This document shows positions 50,493-58,472 of a stretch of DNA of 64,000 nucleotides, piece after piece (positions within the stretch are counted from its first letter, which is position 1; the number at the start of each line of letters is the position of its first letter). The notes under the pieces are model-generated. The model searched no databases. It had not been told where the DNA came from and saw only the letters and a program-made list of their open reading frames with translations. Source of the DNA: Arthrobacter gandavensis (GTDB lineage Bacteria > Actinomycetota > Actinomycetes > Actinomycetales > Micrococcaceae); NCBI RefSeq assembly GCF_009192735.1, contig NZ_VTFU01000007.1:62001-126000 (forward strand), in the 5' to 3' direction. A program made the position numbers and the translations under genes.

Positions 50493-51808
50493 AACAGCTT
50501 CTCCCCTTTCAGGACCGCAAGAATGAACTCGGCGCTTGTTGCCGGCGTGGTGGCCGGATCAACCGCGCTTGGCGGAGTCCAGGTCTGCTGGATTCCGGTC
50601 GACACCTCGTTGTAGTACGGGGTCTGCGGCCGGGGCTTGGACAACTCGAGGGACTCCCTGATGGTTTCGGCCATCGGGAAGGTGTCGCTCACTCCGGGTG
50701 CGTCGTAGGCCGCTGCGCTGGCCGGCGGGTTTCCGTTGCTGGTGAAGTACTGGGCCTGGTTTTCCGGGCTGACGATGCACTCGATGGCCTGGTAGGCCAG
50801 ATCCGGGTACTTGCTGTTGGATCCCACGCCCAGGTCGATGCCGCCGAGCGGGGGAGCGGTGTCTTCACCCTCATTGACCTGCGGGTACAGGGTCCAGCCG
50901 ATGTCATCGATCAGTTCCGCCGGCAGCGTCCCCGCGGTCACCGCTTCATTGGTGGCCGGCCAGACGAAGGGGTAGTTCACCATGAAGGACCCCTGGTCCC
51001 CCTGGAACTGGATCATGGAAGTGTTTTCGGTTTGGGTGGGAAGGCCCGGACCGCCGAGCCCCTCCTTGCCGATGGTTGACACGATCTCCGCCGCCTGGGT
51101 TCCGGCTTCGGAGTCGATGCCGAGCTTGATTTCATCAGCCGGCGCGTCCGGGTTCTCAACGATCGTGCCGCCGGCCGATTCAATCAGCGCGTTCACCCAA
51201 ACGGTCATGGACTCGGCGCGGGCACCCTGGACACCAATAAACTTGTCCTGCGCCGCCGCCGCTTCGATGATCTGGTCCCACGTCACCGGCTGGGTCATGT
51301 CCAATCCGGCGGCTTCCGCCACTGACTTCCGGTACCAGAGAATCTGCGTGTTGGCCCAGAAGGGGACAGCCACCAGCTTGTCCTTCCACCGCGCTCCGGC
51401 CAGTGCGCCTTCGACGACGTCCTGCGTGGTGCGTTCGGCAACGTCATCGGGGACGGGCGCCAGATAGCCGGGTTCCGCGAATTCCGGCACGAACGGCGGG
51501 TCCAGGCTCATGATGTCCATGGTGTCGTCGCCGGCCGCCAAACGGCGGGCGAGCTGCTCGCGCTGGGCTGCCGCGTCATTGGGGAGAAGCGAGGTCTCAA
51601 TGGTGTAGGCGCCGCCCGACTCCTCGCTGCAGGTCTCGGCGATGTTGGCCTGTCCGCCGGCATCGGGGTTGATGTACCAGGTGAGTGTGGGAGGTCCTTC
51701 GGAGGAGCTGCAGCCGCTCAACAACGTGGCTCCCACCGCGAGGGCGAAGCCCGCGGCAGCATAGCTCCTTACACGGGATCGGGCGTAGTGTCTTGCGTCC
51801 GTTGGCAT
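50489..51808 (-). CDS. lpqY: Sugar-binding lipoprotein (LpqY-like)
   Basis: A 439-aa binding lipoprotein with signal SYAAAGFALAVGATLLSGCSSS. The mature part closely follows the layout of mycobacterial LpqY: NIAETCSEESGGAYTIETSLLPN, QREQLARRLAAGDDTMDIMSLDPPFVPEFAEPGYLAPV, and NTQILWYRKSVAEAAG. LpqY binds trehalose, so trehalose or another disaccharide is the likely substrate here. ATG 51808 is used (GGAGG about 10 nt upstream); 28 further codons upstream are open but precede the signal peptide oddly. First gene of the importer operon. Confidence 0.85.
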   Translation of the reverse strand: MPTDARHYARSRVRSYAAAGFALAVGATLLSGCSSSEGPPTLTWYINPDAGGQANIAETCSEESGGAYTIETSLLPNDAAAQREQLARRLAAGDDTMDIMSLDPPFVPEFAEPGYLAPVPDDVAERTTQDVVEGALAGARWKDKLVAVPFWANTQILWYRKSVAEAAGLDMTQPVTWDQIIEAAAAQDKFIGVQGARAESMTVWVNALIESAGGTIVENPDAPADEIKLGIDSEAGTQAAEIVSTIGKEGLGGPGLPTQTENTSMIQFQGDQGSFMVNYPFVWPATNEAVTAGTLPAELIDDIGWTLYPQVNEGEDTAPPLGGIDLGVGSNSKYPDLAYQAIECIVSPENQAQYFTSNGNPPASAAAYDAPGVSDTFPMAETIRESLELSKPRPQTPYYNEVSTGIQQTWTPPSAVDPATTPATSAEFILAVLKGEKLL

Positions 51809-51947
51809 CGGTGTTGTGCCTCCACCTCGTCGTAGGCGCGGAATGAAGAAATCCGCGGCGGCCACCACCCTCAGCAGCCTTTCGAACGACATTATGCCCT
51901 GACAGTGTTTTGCGCCACTGCATACAGGGCCCCGGGAAGTAGTTTCC

Positions 51948-52874
51948 TCAGGTCAGGAGCGCAGCGATCGCCACAAGCACCGGAAGGGAGACCAAAGTGG
52001 TCAGCAGGACGGTGTCCTTGGCTACGAGCACCCCTTCTTCATACCGGTTGGCGGCAACAAACACGTTCTGCGCGGTTGGCAGGGCGGCGGTAACGACGAC
52101 GGCGAACAGCAGGTGCCCTTCCAATCCGAGGACAAACCGCGCCAGCAGGTAGGCCAGGACCGGCTGCAGCACCAGCTTGAAGGCCGATGCCAGCACAACG
52201 TCGGCCCGCCTTCCGCCGTCACGCTGCAGGAGCCGGGAACCAACCAGCGAAATCCCAAACGCCAGGAGCATGGCCGGCACCGCCGCGCCGCCGATCAGGG
52301 TGACCGGTTCGAGGATGATGACCGGAAGATTCAGCCCGGTGGCGGCCAGGAACAGTCCGATCAGGGTGCCGATGATGATGGGGTTGCGCAGAACCTGCCC
52401 CGCGAAGGTCCGCACCGACGTTCGCCGCCCGCTGGTGGCCGAATCCAGGAGCATCAGGTACATCGGGGTGAAGATGGCCATCTGGAAGATCAGGACCGGC
52501 GCAATGAAGGCCGCGTCGCCGAGCACGTAGACCGCAATCGGAAGCCCAAGGTTTGCTCCGTTGACCAACGAGGACGACATTGCCGAAATCAGCAGTTCCG
52601 GCAGCGGCCGGCGGAGCCACCACCGGGTGCACAGCACGTAGGCGGCCGCCGTCACGAAGGCGCTGGCACCGGCCACGAGCAGCGGCAGCGAGAACACCGT
52701 GTGCAGGTCGGCGTCGCTCATGGTGACCAGCAGCAGCGCGGGCGAAGCCACGAAGAAGGCCAGCCTGCTCAGGACTGTTTGGGCGTTTGCGCCCAACACG
52801 CCCAGCCGGCCGATCAGGTAACCGACAAGAATGATGATCCAGACAACCGTGAATCCGGTTAGTACCCCCAGCAC
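51948..52874 (-). CDS. AEC-family transporter (auxin efflux carrier type)
   Basis: A 308-aa membrane protein with about ten helices. ISAMSSSLVNGANLGLPIAVYVLGD (unwound-helix motif) and ALPTAQNVFVAANRYEEGVLVAKDTVLLTTLVSLPVLVAIAALL are characteristic of the AEC family. Start is GTG 52874 with no SD; TGTAGT 5 nt before it suggests a leaderless mRNA. AEC proteins move malate, malonate or related anions; the substrate here is not known. Confidence 0.85.
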   Translation of the reverse strand: MLGVLTGFTVVWIIILVGYLIGRLGVLGANAQTVLSRLAFFVASPALLLVTMSDADLHTVFSLPLLVAGASAFVTAAAYVLCTRWWLRRPLPELLISAMSSSLVNGANLGLPIAVYVLGDAAFIAPVLIFQMAIFTPMYLMLLDSATSGRRTSVRTFAGQVLRNPIIIGTLIGLFLAATGLNLPVIILEPVTLIGGAAVPAMLLAFGISLVGSRLLQRDGGRRADVVLASAFKLVLQPVLAYLLARFVLGLEGHLLFAVVVTAALPTAQNVFVAANRYEEGVLVAKDTVLLTTLVSLPVLVAIAALLT

Positions 52875-53013
52875 CGGGAACTACAGAAGGACGCTGACGG
52901 CGGAGATCCGGCGGACCTCGGGCGGCAGCAGGGCAGGCGGGGGAAGAATGTGGCTCATCGCCGCCAGTATACGGGCGCCCGTGAACCGGAGCACATCGAG
53001 GCCGTAACATGCG

Positions 53014-53048
53014 AAAAGCCCCGGAATCCAGGGGGATTCCGGGGCTTT
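53014..53048 (-). terminator. Terminator of the tRNA-Gly gene
   Basis: AAAGCCCCGGAATCC and GGATTCCGGGGCTTT form a 15-bp perfect stem just beyond the tRNA 3' end, with TTTT on the - strand. Confidence 0.85.
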
Positions 53049-53055
53049 CCATCGG

Positions 53056-53126
53056 AGCGGGCGACGGGAATCGAACCCGCGTATCAAGCTTGGGAAGCTA
53101 GCGCTCTACCATTGAGCTACGCCCGC
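53056..53126 (-). tRNA. tRNA-Gly(CCC)
   Basis: On the - strand the acceptor arms GCGGGCG and CGCCCGC pair perfectly; the D-arm is GCTC-AATGGTA-GAGC, the T-arm GCGGG-TTCGAAT-CCCGT, and the anticodon loop TTCCCAA gives anticodon CCC (codon GGG). The anticodon stem has one T-T mismatch. CCA is not encoded. Length 71 nt is normal for tRNA-Gly. Confidence 0.95.
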
Positions 53127-53176
53127 AGAGCCGGGGGTGACCGGCACAGAGAACCACTTTACATGTAACCCCGGGC

Positions 53177-53500
53177 TCACTCGAATTCGCTCCGCGGGGC
53201 GTCATCATGGCCGTCACCGCCGCCGTTACCGCCGGCCTGCCCAGTGCCGTCCCCGCCGGCCTGCCGGGCACGCTCCACCAGGTCCCGCCACCGGCCCTGG
53301 ACACAGTGTTCCGGCAGTGTGACCGCCGCGGGGCCCACCTGGATTTCATAGACAAACCGGTCCGGACCGCCCGGTTCCGGGGGCGGGGGATTCTGCAGCA
53401 GCGGCAGCCATTCCTGCTCGGCTTCCTCGGAGCTGATCTGGGCGGTCCAGACCCTGGTAAGGCCGGCAAATCCGCCGGTTCGGACCACAACGATCCTCAC
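53177..53500 (-). CDS. Emfourin-like inhibitor of protealysin-type M4 protease
   Basis: A 107-aa protein with MRIVVVRTGGFAGLTRVWTA at its start and PDRFVYEIQVGPAAVTLPEHCVQGRWRDLVERAR in the middle; both are the pattern of emfourin (M4in), the cytoplasmic inhibitor of protealysin-like proteases. The tail is Gly/Asp-rich. Its ATG overlaps the end of the M4 protease gene (4 bp), the usual gene order for this pair. Likely keeps the protease inactive in the cell. Confidence 0.83.
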   Translation of the reverse strand: MRIVVVRTGGFAGLTRVWTAQISSEEAEQEWLPLLQNPPPPEPGGPDRFVYEIQVGPAAVTLPEHCVQGRWRDLVERARQAGGDGTGQAGGNGGGDGHDDAPRSEFE

Positions 53501-54540
53501 GGCAGCACACCGGTCGCCTTCCAGGCATCGGCGACCGCGGCGTATTCATCTCCCGTGGTGCCGTAACGCTTCCCCGCCGCTGCCAGCGTTCCGGCGGCGA
53601 ACCCTGCGAAGGTGCAGTCCACGGGGAGGTCCTGCTCGGTGATGGTGTCGTACCAGATCTGCCCGGCGCGTTCCCAGGCAAAGTTGCCCAGCGTGGAGGC
53701 CGCGAGGTAGAAGGCGTGGTTGGGGATGCCTGAGTTGATGTGGACTCCGCCGTTGTCCGCCGAGGTGGAAACGTAGCCGTCCATGGTGGCGGGCTGCGGA
53801 TCCTTGCCCAGCACGTCGTCGTCATACGCTGTACCGGGCGCTTTCAACGAGCGGATGGCGGTCCCGGACACCTGGTCGGTGAACAGTCCGGCACCCACCA
53901 GCCACGATGCCTGTGCTGCTTCCTGGCGCAGCAGCTTCTGTTCCGTCAGGACACCGAAGACGTCGGAGACCGACTCGTTCAGCGCCCCGGCCTGGCCCTG
54001 GTACTCGAACCGCGAGGTGTACTGAATGACGCCGTGCGTCAGTTCATGGGCAATAACCGTGAGCGACTTTGTGAAGCGCAGGAACACCTCGCCGTCGCCG
54101 TCTCCGCAGACCATGCGCTCGCCGTTCCAGAACGCGTTGTCATACTCCCGCCCGTAGTGGACGGTGGCGGCCAGGACTCCGCCGGCGCCGTCGACCGACG
54201 CCCTGCCGTAGACGTCGCGGTACAGGGCGTAGGTTGCCCCCAGCCCCTCATAGGCTTCATCCACCGAATCGTCGCCGGCAGGTGAATCGCCCTCCGACCG
54301 GACGAGCCTGCCCGGCAGCGATTCCGTTCCGCCGGCGTCGGACACCTCGCGCCGCAGGGACGGAACCACCGCGGTGCCGGGGAGCGGGGTGGGGGAGACC
54401 TTGGCCTGCGCTCGGGCATGCTCCAGCGGCGGAATCTCGGCCAGGGCCCGCCGGGCTGCCTCCGCTGCCTTGCTGAAGCTGGTTCCCTGCGCTCCGGCGA
54501 TGCGCGCCAGCAGGTAAGGGGGGATGATCGAGCAGATCAT
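53497..54540 (-). CDS. Protealysin-like M4 zinc metalloprotease
   Basis: A 347-aa M4 protease without signal peptide. HELTH (165-169) and ALNESVSDVFG (Glu189) give the zinc site; GGVHINSGIPNHAFY carries the catalytic His. The N-terminus, CSIIPPYLLARIA, is the short protealysin-type propeptide motif rather than the long thermolysin propeptide. Such proteases are made in the cytoplasm with an emfourin-type inhibitor encoded next door. Role unclear, possibly interbacterial or host interaction. Confidence 0.88.
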   Translation of the reverse strand: MICSIIPPYLLARIAGAQGTSFSKAAEAARRALAEIPPLEHARAQAKVSPTPLPGTAVVPSLRREVSDAGGTESLPGRLVRSEGDSPAGDDSVDEAYEGLGATYALYRDVYGRASVDGAGGVLAATVHYGREYDNAFWNGERMVCGDGDGEVFLRFTKSLTVIAHELTHGVIQYTSRFEYQGQAGALNESVSDVFGVLTEQKLLRQEAAQASWLVGAGLFTDQVSGTAIRSLKAPGTAYDDDVLGKDPQPATMDGYVSTSADNGGVHINSGIPNHAFYLAASTLGNFAWERAGQIWYDTITEQDLPVDCTFAGFAAGTLAAAGKRYGTTGDEYAAVADAWKATGVLP

Positions 54541-54647
54541 GGTGACCTCCGAAAAGCCGCACTGTGCAGGAGCAGGAATCTGCGCCTGTGCGCTCAGCCT
54601 AGAGGTCCCCTCCGACAGTGCAAGGGGAGGCGGCCAAACGGCTGTGG

Positions 54648-55172
54648 CTAGGGGAGCTGCGGAGCGTCGGCTTCGCCGTCGGAAGCTCCCTGCGCCGCGC
54701 GGTTGGCGGCAGCCTGGTCGTAGGCGGCCACAATGGCTGCCACTCCCTCCGGCGCCAGCTCAAGGCCCATGTCGCTGCCCGGGTTGATGGCGAGTCCGTA
54801 GCCCTGCGCGATGCTGCGCAGCGTTGCTTCTCCGCCGGCCTTGACCATGACCGGGGCCTGCTCCCGGATCTGCTCGGGGACACGCGCCGCGGTGGTGAAA
54901 GTCGCTGCCACAGCGGCTTCGCCCTCCGGCGCCCTCAGGACCAGGGCCTGGAAGGACGAGGGGTCCTGCTCATCCTGCAGGCGGCCCACGCTGAGCAGTT
55001 CCGACTCGCAGATGCGTGCCACCAGTTCCTGGCTGCTGATCCGGCCTTCCTTGCCGGCCACAATCGCTTCCTCCAGTGCTGCGGCTCCCTCGGGATCCCG
55101 GTACTGCGTCTTGCCGGGTACTGCGTTTTCCTGTCCGTTGCCGGTGCCGTCTGTGCTGTCAGTGTTCTCCAT
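54648..55172 (-). CDS. SseB-family protein
   Basis: A 174-aa soluble protein. The late YGLAINPGSDMGLELAPEGVAAIVAAY stretch is the SseB hallmark; the earlier LEEAIVAGKEGRISSQELVARICESELLSVG and APVMVKAGGEATLRSIAQG also fit. Its N-terminus is polar. SseB-type proteins in actinobacteria have no known function. About 100 bp upstream of the protease gene on the same strand; separate transcript likely. Confidence 0.7.
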   Translation of the reverse strand: MENTDSTDGTGNGQENAVPGKTQYRDPEGAAALEEAIVAGKEGRISSQELVARICESELLSVGRLQDEQDPSSFQALVLRAPEGEAAVAATFTTAARVPEQIREQAPVMVKAGGEATLRSIAQGYGLAINPGSDMGLELAPEGVAAIVAAYDQAAANRAAQGASDGEADAPQLP

Positions 55173-55392
55173 GGTCTCTCCTTAGGAATGCTGCAGGAAT
55201 GCTGCGTTGAAGTCTGGCTGCAGTGGAAATCCAAATGATCTGCAACTGAGTTAAGTCCAGCGGCAAGTCTGGCACAGCGGCAGGGGGGTGTTTCAAGCGG
55301 GGGCAGGCCACCGGTGCGCCAGGGAAGGCACTGGAGAGGGGTGGGGGCTACGGTGGGAGCTGACTGAATCCGCCACAAAACACGGAGCACCG

Positions 55393-56247
55393 ATGAGCGT
55401 CAGCAGGAACACCCGCAGCCTGGAAGCCGGTATTGAACGGGACTTCAGCGACAAGATGAGCTATGGCTCCTATCTGGCGCTGGATCAGCTGCTGGACGCC
55501 CAGCATCCGGTCAGCAATCCCGAGCACCACGATGAAATGCTGTTTATCATCCAGCACCAGACTTCCGAGCTGTGGCTGAAGCTGGTCCTGCACGAGCTGC
55601 GGGCCGTGCGGTCCAAGCTGGCCGGGGATGACCTGCGCGGCGCCATGAAAGGCATCGCCCGGATCAAGCACATCCAGCGCTCGCTGACGGAACAGTGGTC
55701 AGTGCTGGCCACCCTGACGCCATCGGAGTACGCGGAGTTCCGCGGGGACCTCGGCGCGTCCAGCGGCTTCCAGTCCTATCAGTACCGCGCCGTGGAGTTC
55801 CTGTTGGGCAATAAGAACGCCGCCATGGTTAACGTCTTTGCCGCGGACCCGGCCGCCACGGAACTGCTCACCGGGCTCCTCGGGCAAACCAGCATCTATG
55901 ACGAGTTCATCCGCTACCTGCACCGCCGCGGATATGAGGTGCCGGAGGAGCTGCTCACCAGGGACGTCACCCAGGCGCACGTGGCGAACGAAGGGCTGAT
56001 GCGTGTTTACAAACACGTTTACGAAAACGCGTCAGCGCATTGGGACATCTACGAAGCCTGCGAGGAGCTGGTGGATCTGGAAGACAATTTCCAGCTGTGG
56101 CGCTTCCGGCACCTGAAAACCGTGGAGCGCACCATCGGATTCAAGCGCGGCACCGGCGGGTCCTCGGGCGCATCCTTCCTGCAGCGGGCCCTGGAACTGA
56201 CGTTCTTCCCCGAGCTGTACGCGGTGCGGACGGAAATCGGCCGGTAG
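55393..56247 (+). CDS. kynA: Tryptophan 2,3-dioxygenase
   Basis: A 284-aa heme dioxygenase. MSYGSYLALDQLLDAQHPVSNPEHHDEMLFIIQHQTSELWLKLVLHEL contains the substrate-binding F-x-x-x-H motif; SGFQSYQYRAVEFLLGNKN and the C-terminal GTGGSSGASFLQRAL also match the family. ATG 55393 is used; a longer frame upstream is open without an SD or family likeness. Catalyses L-tryptophan to N-formylkynurenine, the first step of kynurenine catabolism. No kynureninase or formamidase gene is beside it. Confidence 0.94.
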   Translation: MSVSRNTRSLEAGIERDFSDKMSYGSYLALDQLLDAQHPVSNPEHHDEMLFIIQHQTSELWLKLVLHELRAVRSKLAGDDLRGAMKGIARIKHIQRSLTEQWSVLATLTPSEYAEFRGDLGASSGFQSYQYRAVEFLLGNKNAAMVNVFAADPAATELLTGLLGQTSIYDEFIRYLHRRGYEVPEELLTRDVTQAHVANEGLMRVYKHVYENASAHWDIYEACEELVDLEDNFQLWRFRHLKTVERTIGFKRGTGGSSGASFLQRALELTFFPELYAVRTEIGR

Positions 56248-56312
56248 TCCACGCCGCCGGGGCGCCGGCTTCCCGGGCCGGGCGTGCCGCGGTAATGCGC
56301 TATTTTTAGTAG

Positions 56313-56888
56313 GTGCTGATTTCTGACCGCGACATCCGAACCGAAATTGCCGACAAGCGGATCGTTCTTGATCCCTACGAACCCGGAATGGTCCAGCCCT
56401 CCAGCGTGGACGTGCGCATCGACCGGTTCTTCCGGCTCTTCGACAACCACAAGTACGCCCACATCGACCCGTCCCAGGACCAGCCGGAACTGACCCGCCT
56501 GGTCGAGGTCGACCCCGATGAGCCGTTCATCCTGCACCCGGGTGAATTCGTGCTCGGCTCCACGTACGAGACCGTTACGCTGCCGGACGACATTGCCGCG
56601 CGTCTCGAAGGCAAATCGTCGCTGGGCCGGCTGGGACTGCTGACGCACTCCACCGCGGGCTTCATCGATCCGGGATTCTCCGGCCATGTGACGCTGGAAC
56701 TGTCCAACATGGCTACCCTGCCGATCAAGCTCTGGCCCGGGTCCAAGATTGGCCAGCTGTGCTTCTTCCGCCTGAGCTCGCCGGCTGAATACGCCTACGG
56801 TTCCGGGCAGTACGGCAACCGGTACCAGGGACAGCGGGGGCCGACGGCGTCGCGCAGCCACCTGAACTTCCACCGCACCCAGGTCTAG
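56313..56888 (+). CDS. dcd: dCTP deaminase (probably bifunctional dCTP deaminase/dUTPase)
   Basis: A 191-aa enzyme: [62 protein letters not shown] and [26 protein letters not shown]. Length and sequence match the mycobacterial DCD-DUT type that converts dCTP to dUMP. GTG 56313 has no clear SD; TATTTT ends 6 nt before it, so the mRNA may be leaderless. Confidence 0.95.
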   Translation: MLISDRDIRTEIADKRIVLDPYEPGMVQPSSVDVRIDRFFRLFDNHKYAHIDPSQDQPELTRLVEVDPDEPFILHPGEFVLGSTYETVTLPDDIAARLEGKSSLGRLGLLTHSTAGFIDPGFSGHVTLELSNMATLPIKLWPGSKIGQLCFFRLSSPAEYAYGSGQYGNRYQGQRGPTASRSHLNFHRTQV

Positions 56889-56894
56889 GGGCCG

Positions 56895-58259
56895 CTAGAC
56901 CTCCGGGACCACGGCGCGCGGCGTTCTGTCCGGTGACCGGACGGGCAGCAGGGCCAGCAGGCCCAGCAGCAGGACCAGCAGGATGCCCAGGATGCCGTAA
57001 CGCTGGGCGCCGAAGATGCTAATGAACACCGCAAACAGGGCCGGTGCCAGGAAGCTCACGGCGCGTCCGGTGGTGGCGTAGAGCCCAAAGAGCTCAGCTT
57101 CCTCGCCTTCCGGCGCGAGCCGGGAGAGGAAGGCCCTCGACGCGGACTGCGCCGGCCCCACAAACAGGCACAGCAGCAGGCCGAAAACCCAGAAGGTGGT
57201 GTCGCCGGACCACTGGATTCCCAGGAAGTCCACGTTGTCGGGTCCGCACACGGCAATGACGCTGCCGGAGATGAGCAGCCCGATCAGCGAGAAGACAATG
57301 ACCTTCTTCGGCCCGGCCAGGTCATCAAGGAATCCGCCGGCGATCGCGCCGGCCGCGGCCACTACGTTGCCGAAGATCGCAAACACGATGATCTGGCTCA
57401 TTGGCCAGCCGAAGGTTCCGCCGGCAATCACGCCGCCAAAGGTGAAGACCGCGGCCAGGCCGTCACGGAAAATTGCACTTGCCAACAGGAACCACACCGT
57501 GTGCGGGCTGGTCTTGAAAATGGCCTTGACGCGGCGGAAGAGCAGTCCGTAGGACGCAAGGAAGCCAATTCCGGCCGCCCGCTGCTGCCGGGGAACCTCG
57601 GGAACGGCGAACAGCACCGGAAGCGCAAAGACCGCGAGCCACACAGCGGAGAAGACGGCAACCGCGCGGATGTTCAGGCCGTCCTCCGAGGTGACGCCGA
57701 ACCAGCCGACGTCGGGGTTGATGAAACCGACAAGCACCGCGGCCAGAGCGGCGATGCCGCCCACGTACCCCATGCCCCAGCCGAAGCCGCTGACCCTGCC
57801 GACCGTTGCCGGAGTGGAAACCTGGGACAGCATGGCGTTGTAGTTCACGCCCGCGAATTCGCTGAAGACGTTGCCCAGTGCAATCAGTCCCACGCCCAGC
57901 AGCAGGAATTCCGGCCGCGGAAAGACGAAGAAGCACAGGGCCGTGGCCAGGCAGATCATCCCGGTGTTGATCCCCAGCCACATCTTCCGCCGGCCGCCGG
58001 CATCGGAGCGCTGGCCGACGACGGGAGCCAGCAGCGCCACCACGAGTCCTGCCAGCGCAACGCCGTAACCCAGGACGGAGGACGCGTGGGCCTCCCCGCC
58101 AAAACTCTCCGATGTCAGGTACACGGTGAAGACGAAGGTGGTCATGACCGCGTTGAACGCAGCGGATCCCCAGTCCCAGGATGCCCAGGCCAGGACCTGC
58201 CGTTTCCGGATGGGCGGCGCCGCGGCGGAGGAGCTGGAAGTTTGTGTGTTGGAGACCAT
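56895..58259 (-). CDS. UMF1-family MFS transporter
   Basis: A 454-aa MFS protein with about 12 helices. VLAWASWDWGSAAFNAVMTTFVFTVYL is the UMF1/Atg22-like first helix; SRAFLSRLAPEGEEAELFGLYATTGRAVSFLAPALFAV near the C-terminus is also diagnostic of this group. ATG 58259 is used; TAGCAT ends 7 nt upstream, suggesting a leaderless mRNA. Related fungal Atg22 exports amino acids; bacterial substrates are unknown. Convergent with dcd, 6 bp apart. Confidence 0.85.
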   Translation of the reverse strand: MVSNTQTSSSSAAAPPIRKRQVLAWASWDWGSAAFNAVMTTFVFTVYLTSESFGGEAHASSVLGYGVALAGLVVALLAPVVGQRSDAGGRRKMWLGINTGMICLATALCFFVFPRPEFLLLGVGLIALGNVFSEFAGVNYNAMLSQVSTPATVGRVSGFGWGMGYVGGIAALAAVLVGFINPDVGWFGVTSEDGLNIRAVAVFSAVWLAVFALPVLFAVPEVPRQQRAAGIGFLASYGLLFRRVKAIFKTSPHTVWFLLASAIFRDGLAAVFTFGGVIAGGTFGWPMSQIIVFAIFGNVVAAAGAIAGGFLDDLAGPKKVIVFSLIGLLISGSVIAVCGPDNVDFLGIQWSGDTTFWVFGLLLCLFVGPAQSASRAFLSRLAPEGEEAELFGLYATTGRAVSFLAPALFAVFISIFGAQRYGILGILLVLLLGLLALLPVRSPDRTPRAVVPEV

Positions 58260-58472
58260 AGGCCAGATGCTATCCCGCGTGCGGGTATAGCAGGACACCA
58301 AGGGGGCAACGGCATGTCCGGCGCCCCGGCGCCGGCGGGGCTGTGAGGGCCGCCCGATGCGACTTAGCTGTATGCCATGGGTAGAATAGATATACGCCCT
58401 CTGACCACCATCTTGATAACTGCAGCCATTTTCCGTGGCTGGAAGACTGTCAAAAAAAGCTCGGGAGATCTA

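Noticed and set aside
52881-53087. 68-aa - strand ORF running from the tRNA-Gly gene towards the AEC gene
   Set aside because: It starts inside the tRNA and spans its terminator, so it is not a gene.
58377-58472. ATG at 58377 as start of mrpA
   Set aside because: It would add a basic, non-membrane stretch before the first helix; GTG 58473 has a good SD and gives the expected N-terminus.
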